Shown piece by piece: positions 49,701 to 64,000 of a stretch of DNA of 64,000 bases (its first letter is position 1; each line of letters begins with the position of its first letter). A program made the translations under genes and the position numbers. This DNA is from Himantopus leucocephalus (taxonomy: Eukaryota > Chordata > Aves > Charadriiformes > Recurvirostridae): positions 68,881,175 to 68,945,174 of the forward strand of contig RSEF01000001.1 of assembly GCA_003993805.1 (NCBI GenBank), written 5' to 3'. The notes under the pieces were generated by a model. It had not been told where the DNA came from. It did not search any database and worked only from the letters and a program-made list of their open reading frames with translations.

Positions 49701-52373
49701 AGATACCACAGACTTGCTTAGGTTAGGCTGCAGAAAAGAAGAACATTTAAGGGTCTTGATCTAGATTACAGACAACATTATGCCAGATTAGTGCAGTACT
49801 GAAAGACAGTAAACATTGGAAGAGGAAAACTGAACTATTGCTACATAATTCTATGTCCTAAATTAACTGCAGCTCCTCTGGAGAAAGGACTGTGTGTCTC
49901 AGAGGATCTCCCTGATAAAACATCTGCTGAAATGCCTCGTGTCACTCCAAAAGCAAACAAAATATTAGGCTCAGGGAAGACTGGAACGCAAAAGCATTCT
50001 GCAAATAGTGTAAAATAAGTCTGGGGAATATCTTCATTTTTAACTGTTTCTGGGTCTGTTCAGCCTGTCTCCAAGCAGTCATGTCAGGAAGAGGAGTTGT
50101 AGAGCCAGGTGGTAGAAGTGGATGGAAACATCGATGGGATGGACCACTGAGAAGCCAGAAGTTGCTGCAAACAAGGGAGAACAGGGAAGAGATATAAAAA
50201 TAGCTTGTGCTAAAAGAAGGGTGATTCAAGCGCTTCTGTCTTTACCTCTAGGCCAATCCATGTGAACATGAGGTGAGAGGTGACAAATTTAAACCCGATG
50301 AAGAAAAATCAGGCTTTAAACAACCGAGTTAACATGCTATTGAAAGCAGAAGGTTGCCTGTGGAACTTCGTGCCACAACGTGTGATTGTAGTCAAGATCT
50401 CACCTTGTCTTAAAAAATTGATATGTTTATGTTAAGAAAGAGAGGAGTTCCACGTGTTAGATAAAGGTCTATTTGCAGAAGGATCTATACATCCATAACT
50501 GAGCATACAGAACAATCTCCACCTGACAGAGGTTCAGAAGGCATTTTATCAGTGGACGAGTTGTTTCGTTACAGAACTTTTAGCATCCTCCACCAAAACA
50601 CTTGGCCATTAGCAGAGAGTGCCAGCAGGCAGGCAGACCACTGCTACTCCTGGGGTGACTCCAGCTCTCTCTTTCGCATGGCAAACGGGAGGTGTCTGCT
50701 AGCTGAAAATCTGGAAGCCTGTGTGGTGTCCAATACCTGTTGTTCTTTTGATGTCTTAATGACTGCTTAATTAAGTTAACAAGATCTTTTTGTCTTGGGG
50801 CCACTCCCTCTCCATGGAAAAATTGCAGTCATGATGCAAAGGCAGGGCTGGGAGAAAGCCACAGCCAACACTGGCTGTAGTGTACGTAGCGCACCATATC
50901 ACTTCGGTCTGTCCCCACTCTCGCAGGGATTCTCATTGCTGTTCCAAAATTATCATCTATTTGGGGCTGAACAGGCAAAGATTGCAACTAATGTTTAGGC
51001 TTGATTGCGTAACGCAAATACCAGCTTTCAAAAAACTAAAATAAAACAGAACTATCTCACCACCTTCCATCCCTACATGGATAGGTCTAGTTTAATACAA
51101 TGAATGACATTCTGTTTAGTTGCCTTTTATGTGTCTAAGTGGTACGGACACTGGTTTTGTGTTTTCTTCCCAACAGTGGAGATGCAAAACTTCTTTTGTG
51201 TGTGAAAAAGAAATTCTCTCTTAATTGTTGCACTCCAGAAACTGGAGCTTTAAGGAAAATCTGCTGGACAGCTGAAGACTCGTGACATTTTGGAACCTCA
51301 AATTCTAGGTCATCCCTTTTTGCAGGGGTCTGGAGGTGTTGGCAGCATAAGTGTGGGGAGAGAGGGGAGGAGGTGTGCGCTGCATATGACAGCAGCGCAA
51401 GTGATTTTTATGAACAGGGAGGTTTTTACACAAAATTACGTTGGGAATATCCCAGCGATAGTCCACCTCTGCGCTTAAGTTAGTGGGAGGGATTTGAAGT
51501 TCAGGCGATGCGTGGCTGAGCTCTCATTAGTGACCAGGGACATTTCGTTCAGAATGTGGAAGGCAGACAGGGAGAGGCAGATGGCTTTGAATGCAGGATT
51601 TACATAGTAATGAGATTCAGGTCACCATAGCTGTCTTTTTCTCTCTGCATTTTGTCTAGGTGTTGAGTAGCGTGCAGGGATGACGGAATGGGGAAGAAAG
51701 GAGGAAAATTAACCCCTTGTTCTTAAGGAGATACGGGTGTTAGAATAAAAAGTTTGTCACGATAGGCTAAAGAACAGTGGGCTATGGGAACAACGAGCAC
51801 AGATGAAGCTAAAAGGGCTAAGGGTAGCCACTTTTTAAGTTTCTGGCATGTTTTCTGTGGGAATGGCACAAAGCATCCTAGCCTTAAAATCCCAGAATTT
51901 CCCGTAATTTTTACGTTCTGCATTGCTGGCTTGACAACACATAGTTTGGGGCTTTTATCATTACCAGTCAACCCAAAATTGGGGAAGTTTGTGGACTGAA
52001 GATGGGGCATGGATTCTTGCTACAGGGCCTTTGCTTGTTTCCTTGGAAAAAATTACCCATTTTGCTTGATTTCTTGGCTAAAGACTTGTCTTCACATGAC
52101 TATGTAATGGCGTGATTAAAACATAATATTTTCCACTGCAATTGGTAATCCTTAGTATGATCTCACTAGTGTCAGATCTTATCCTGATGACAGATGGGAA
52201 ACTGGGAACCATGGGTCCTATTTCTAGCTCTGGATGGTGGCACTTGATTTGCTCAATAGTCAACCCCAGGCATTCCCAAAATATGCATCATGGCCTGAGA
52301 AATCCCAAGGCTGTTTTTAAAATGATCAAAGTTTTAAAGCAATGCATATTTGTTTCTTTTATCTGTCTTCTAC

Positions 52374-52407
52374 TTTTTTTTTTTTTTTGCTTTTTTTGTT
52401 TTTTTTT
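52374..52407 (+). repeat. T-rich low-complexity tract
   Basis: Runs of 15, 7 and 9 T are separated by GC and G. This is simple low-complexity intron sequence. Confidence 0.75.
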
Positions 52408-52838
52408 AATAGTCAGACTAGTTAGAGGAGTATGGGAAAGTAAGTTTTTCTTTTTGTCATACATCACCTGACGCTAGAAGTTGGGGCTTTAGAAGAAAGC
52501 GTTGCAAGATCTGCAAGAAGAGCAGGGGAGAAGCCTTGGGTGATCCCTGTGTACAATAGGAACTATGGCACTTAACTGCATGTGGAAGTCTGGGATGAGG
52601 TAGGGAAAAGTAAGGAAAGTGTGTGTGGAAATGGGTTTTGTATAAGGTTTTCAGTATTTGTAAGATACTTTTAGTTCTTCCAGATAGAAGTTGCTTTTGA
52701 AACGCAAAGCATTTGGGGTGCTATGGAGAGGACTCATCTTGTCTCACCTTGGCCACTGGAGATGAGGGAGCTTGTCTAGCCTCAGTGAAGAAAGTTCAAA
52801 CCATCCTAAGACAGTGGGACAAATCCCCCTTCGGGGGG

Positions 52839-52852
52839 TGTGTGTGTGTGTC
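52839..52852 (+). repeat. (GT)n microsatellite
   Basis: About seven GT units follow a GGGGG run. The tract is short and probably polymorphic. Confidence 0.65.
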
Positions 52853-53512
52853 TCTCCATTGATTGCATGGTCTGCACAGTACCTGGCTAAGATGTGGCAC
52901 CAGCTTCTACCTGGCTGAAAGGTAATATGACCCTCACCTTGAGGTCCTGTGGAAGTCTTGAGCTGAGCCTGGTCTTGCTTACTTGGGTGTCTCCTCCATG
53001 CCCCAGCTGGGCATCCTCCTGGAGAGCTGAAGCAAAGCTTTTTTTACCTCATGCTCTTCTTCCTTAGCTGGGCTAATGCCTAAACTTCCTGAGCAGAGGT
53101 GCCTCAGTGGGCATCTCCTGAAGCCAGTGGTAAATGTGTAGTGGGAGGGCCGTCGCATTTTGGCTGTTTGAGCTGGAAGGGAAGAGGAAACCTAATCAGG
53201 CGCCTGGGACAGACTGGGAAGTGAAGGCTTCTTGGCTACTTCCTTCTGAGGAAAAGTCTTAGGTCTAATAGAGCTAATTAGGTTATTTCTCTGTTTTAAG
53301 GTTACATCCATTTGTTTAAAAAGTCAGTAATCCTTTTATACCAGTCCTGTAATGATTATTTAATGTCTGGCTGTTTGTGAAGCCCGCCGAGCTGCATGAA
53401 GGGAGGATGCTTCACCACAAGGAGTCCACATGGTTCCTCCACAGGCTGGCAAGCTGGGCCCAAGAGCCTCAAGTGGGGGCCTTAATTGAGTGGCCTTGAA
53501 CACACAACATTC

Positions 53513-57207
<3,695 letters not shown>

Positions 57208-57314
57208 TAGGGGTATGTGGGCTCAGTGTGCTGTGGTAAAGCAGCCTTGGAAAATGGCTATGTCATATCTCTGACTGTCAAAATCCTGTGTTTTGTCTTG
57301 TCTCTCCAGTGCTC

Positions 57315-57400
57315 CTCTGTGCAACCACTGGCAAGACACTTCCTTCTACGCACTTTAATATTTCCATTTGTAAAATAGTGACATTGGAAATAATCACTGT
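57315..57400 (+). repeat. MIR-like CORE-SINE relic
   Basis: CTGGCAAGACACTTCCTTCT and TATTTCCATTTGTAAAATAG followed by TGACATTGGAAATAATCACT keep the MIR core order (TTGGGCAAGTCACTT..CAGTTTCCCCATTTGTAAAATAGGGATAATAATA). The relic is old and diverged. Confidence 0.55.
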
Positions 57401-57518
57401 GGCCGCAGAAGAGCGTGCTCTCTGTAAAACGTGGCTGTGTGGGGGAACGGGGAGTACTAATTCATTGTGTCAATTCTGTGTGGTTGTGAAAGTTAATTCC
57501 AGCACAACCACTCCTGCG

Positions 57519-57598
57519 ACTGGAGTTTGTGCTAGCAAACAAATTAGCGTGCAAAACTGGCACAACACTGGCACAAAACTGGAGCTTGTGCTAGCAAA
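57519..57598 (+). repeat. Imperfect 21-bp direct repeat with 11-bp spacer repeats
   Basis: A 21-base word at 57519-57539 (starting ACTGGAGTTT, ending GTGCTAGCAAA) recurs at 57578-57598 with one change (T to C at the eighth position). Between them ACTGGCACAAC and ACTGGCACAAA stand in tandem (57556-57577), so the second long copy continues an ACTGG phase. It looks like local replication slippage. Confidence 0.8.
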
Positions 57599-58114
57599 GT
57601 CTAGACATTGTAGCATTCACAGGCAAGCATGCAGAAATGGAGGACTGTATAAATGGATGAAACAACATAAAGGTTTTTTTTTCCTGGCACCTGATAGCGA
57701 ATGGGATATTTCCCATAAACCTACTGACAGTTTTTATTTATTTTATATATCTTTTTTGCTCACAGGACACATAGTTAAGTGTCTGATAACACAGTCCTTT
57801 ATATGATAAATATACTGATTATCAGAGCTTGCCTGCTACCACATGGAAGCTGTTCATCTTCAGTGGAGGGTGACTAAGTGTTTCATTAGCCATTGACCCA
57901 AGCGAGCTGAACACTTAACAGTCTGTCTAGAGATCTGACATGCACAAGCCAGATGACTAGCCACCGCGGAGTCTGCCGTGTGACTTCAGCAACTACCCCT
58001 TTAGACAGGGAGGCTTGTAGGGCATGTGCTCCAACCAGGAGTAAACACAGTTTGCTGGAGACTTGACCATCTGCTCTTTCCCTTTAGCACTCACCCTTGT
58101 TCTTTCTCCTTTAG

Positions 58115-62074
<3,960 letters not shown>

Positions 62075-62237
62075 TGTCAAGTCCTGCTTCCAGAACATGG
62101 AGATTTGCAAGCGGCGGGTGAATATGTATGACACAGTGAACCAGAGCAAGACGCCATTCATCACCCATGTAGCCCCAAGCACATCAACCAACTTGACCAT
62201 GACTTTTAACAACCAGCTGAACACAGTCCACAACCAG
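62075..62237 (+). CDS. HIPK2: HIPK2 exon F: segment following the kinase domain
   Basis: This 163-base exon completes the His codon and encodes 54 residues from [14 protein letters not shown] through [17 protein letters not shown] to [11 protein letters not shown] (about human 541-594). This region links the kinase domain to the homeoprotein- and p53-binding parts of the protein. [20 protein letters not shown] fits HIPK2, where HIPK1 has [20 protein letters not shown] (from memory). QLNTVHNQ has Asn where I recall Thr in mammalian HIPK2, a HIPK1-like residue. Acceptor ctttacacag, donor gtaagg, end phase 0. Confidence 0.95.
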
Positions 62238-64000
62238 GTAAGGGCATCGATCAGAAACAGCCAGTGCTTGAAACGTTTATGTCAGTAGGGTCTAGAAGAT
62301 GGAAAGCAAAGTAGCATCCCATTTAGCATGCCTGCAAAAAGGTGGTACTTTTTTACTGTCCTTCCTCCGCTCTTCCTCATTCTCTTTTCTTCAAGCAAGT
62401 GGTAATCTTGTGACGTTTTGTGCAACGGTGAAATGTTGCCCTTATTGTTTATGTTGTTGTTGGGGGTGATAAATCCTGCTTACTTGGCAACTTGCTATGG
62501 GGAAAAGCTCATTAGTCCCTTAATGCAGCAAGCAGGACTGCGTTCCCTGGGTCAGGCAGAAGTATTTGTCATCTTACAGCACTTCTTCAAGTTGGCATTG
62601 AAGTCAAAAGAATTTAAACCCTTCTGTAACAGACACAGAATGGTAACCAATCAACAGGAAAGAAGAGTTTAGTGGTAATGTTTATTCTTATCTCTCATTG
62701 GTTTTACTCCAGGTACCACAGTTGACATGGGAACCCTGTGCACGTACCCCCACTCTGAACAAATTGCACTCTACATTGGTGGACTCTGGCTTTGTAATCA
62801 TGCTTTGGACTCTTGTATTAGTTTTACCTGCCCCAATATTGGGGGGCACTGGGTTGACAAATTTCATGTGACGAGCAGGCTAGGTTGTTTACTGCAGTAC
62901 TGTATTACAACAGCGAAAGGAAACTCTCCGGGGACAGCACTCTAGGAGACTGAAGCTCAAGAAATAGCTACTGTCTTTTAAGCCTTTTGGGAACAGGCTG
63001 CTCAAGATTCACTCTAGAGATTGCAGGTGGCGTTGCGGAAATGGTGCTTGGAAAAGCAAGGGAGCTAAAGGATTCTCTGTAAACGTACAGGGTGTTCTTG
63101 TGTCACTCAGAAAACCAGACTTCATGACTCAGTTCTCGATACATGTGATCACCGAAGGTCTTCTGGAACAATTCATTAAGCAGACGCAGACAGAGATAGG
63201 TCATGACTTGGTGTGATAGGGTATTAGTTAGAAACACCGGTTTCCTTTCTTGGCTGTTTCTGAGATGCTGACTAAAGAAATGCGTGCTACGTGCTCCCCT
63301 AGGCCCCAGCTGCAGGGCAGAGACGTCATTTGTACCACAAGTGCTAGTAGGAAATGCAGACTTGCTTTCATTTCCTCACAATTCACTTGATGTTAAGACC
63401 AGTTGTTGGCTGGGGAGGTCCGTGGTAATCTCTGAATTCTCATAAGGGGTGTGTGTTGTGAGCAGAACCAGTATCTCCAATGTTTCTAGAAGTGGTAGAA
63501 ACATTTCCAGGAAGGGTGTTTTGATTTGAACAAGCTCTAAACCTTTCACCATTCTCTTCAACATACCACTCATCTTGGCTTGCTAGTGCTCCCTGTCTCG
63601 GCAAAGTATCTGGGGATTGCCTCCTGCCAGTTACAACAACTGAGATTAGGAGTGTGGGAGCTGTCGCAGTTGCTGCTTGGTGCGTTGCACAGGAAAACAG
63701 ATTGCACTTCTCTGCCTCTGCACAGGGAGAGGAGGAGGAGGAAAAAATGTTTCAGCATCGCATCCATCGTGGCTGTGGTTGTGGCTGTGGCAGTGCAGCA
63801 TGGGTACCCTTCCCAGGCCCAGTGGCAACCAGGGCAGCGCGAAATGCTGAGCCTGCTGCCTCCTGCAGTCTTGATCAAAGCCTCATCCTGGGTTCATATG
63901 TTCACCATGAGAAAGTGTTGTCTCGCCTATCTCCAGCAGTGATGTCAGTGCGTTTGGATGGAGGGGAAAGGTGGACTCTGGTCTGGCCAAGCCTAGTTGC
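62238..64000 (+). other. HIPK2: HIPK2 intron after exon F (partial, runs off the window)
   Basis: The intron begins at gtaagg and no acceptor followed by the expected next HIPK2 segment (Ser/Thr/Ala-rich, then an Ala-Asn-Pro-Glu-Val stretch) appears before the window ends. The sequence is unremarkable, with a short GAGGAGGAGGA stretch near 63730. No gene or repeat is recognised. Confidence 0.85.

Overview
The window is a stretch of a vertebrate nuclear gene. It holds six coding exons on the + strand, separated by GT..AG introns. Joined conceptually, they encode most of the protein kinase domain and the start of the post-kinase region of a homeodomain-interacting protein kinase. Residue choices that separate the paralogues ([10 protein letters not shown] in the N-lobe, [31 protein letters not shown]) point to HIPK2 rather than HIPK1 or HIPK3. 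The gene enters the window already inside an exon (about residue 217 in human numbering) and leaves it in an intron after about residue 594. The N-terminal ~215 residues and the C-terminal ~600 residues (homeoprotein-interaction, PEST, SUMO-interaction and autoinhibitory parts) therefore lie outside.

The host is most likely a bird. There are two CR1 LINE remnants with the typical avian (CATAGAATC) 3' end, a few decayed MIR-type CORE-SINE relics of the amniote ancestor, and no young mammalian repeats. A turtle or crocodilian is not excluded. One ambiguous base (n, 21309) at the edge of a poly-T run suggests a draft assembly.

Layout: exon A (1-456) carries the ATP-binding Lys, the catalytic HAD loop, DFG and the STY activation tyrosine. 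It is followed by one very large intron (457-53826, 53.4 kb) that cuts the kinase between SRYYR and APE. Exons B to F then follow at 53827-53950, 56072-56191, 56944-57030, 58115-58299 and 62075-62237. The last 1.76 kb is intron. Exons B to E complete the C-lobe; exon F encodes the segment just after it.

The big intron has no convincing second gene, RNA gene, CRISPR or intact mobile element. It does hold a decayed CR1 reverse-transcriptase fragment (45742-46660, minus strand), a short CR1 3' end, several MIR-like relics, three strong G-quadruplex motifs (1460-1487 and 28409-28455 on the coding strand, 44214-44246 on the opposite strand), a perfect 14-bp inverted repeat (23911-23963), a cluster of three octamer (ATTTGCAT) sites (32587-32716) and three CpG-rich patches. 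These are the best candidates for regulatory or structural function. I did not find a previously undescribed system; the findings are local features that can be tested.
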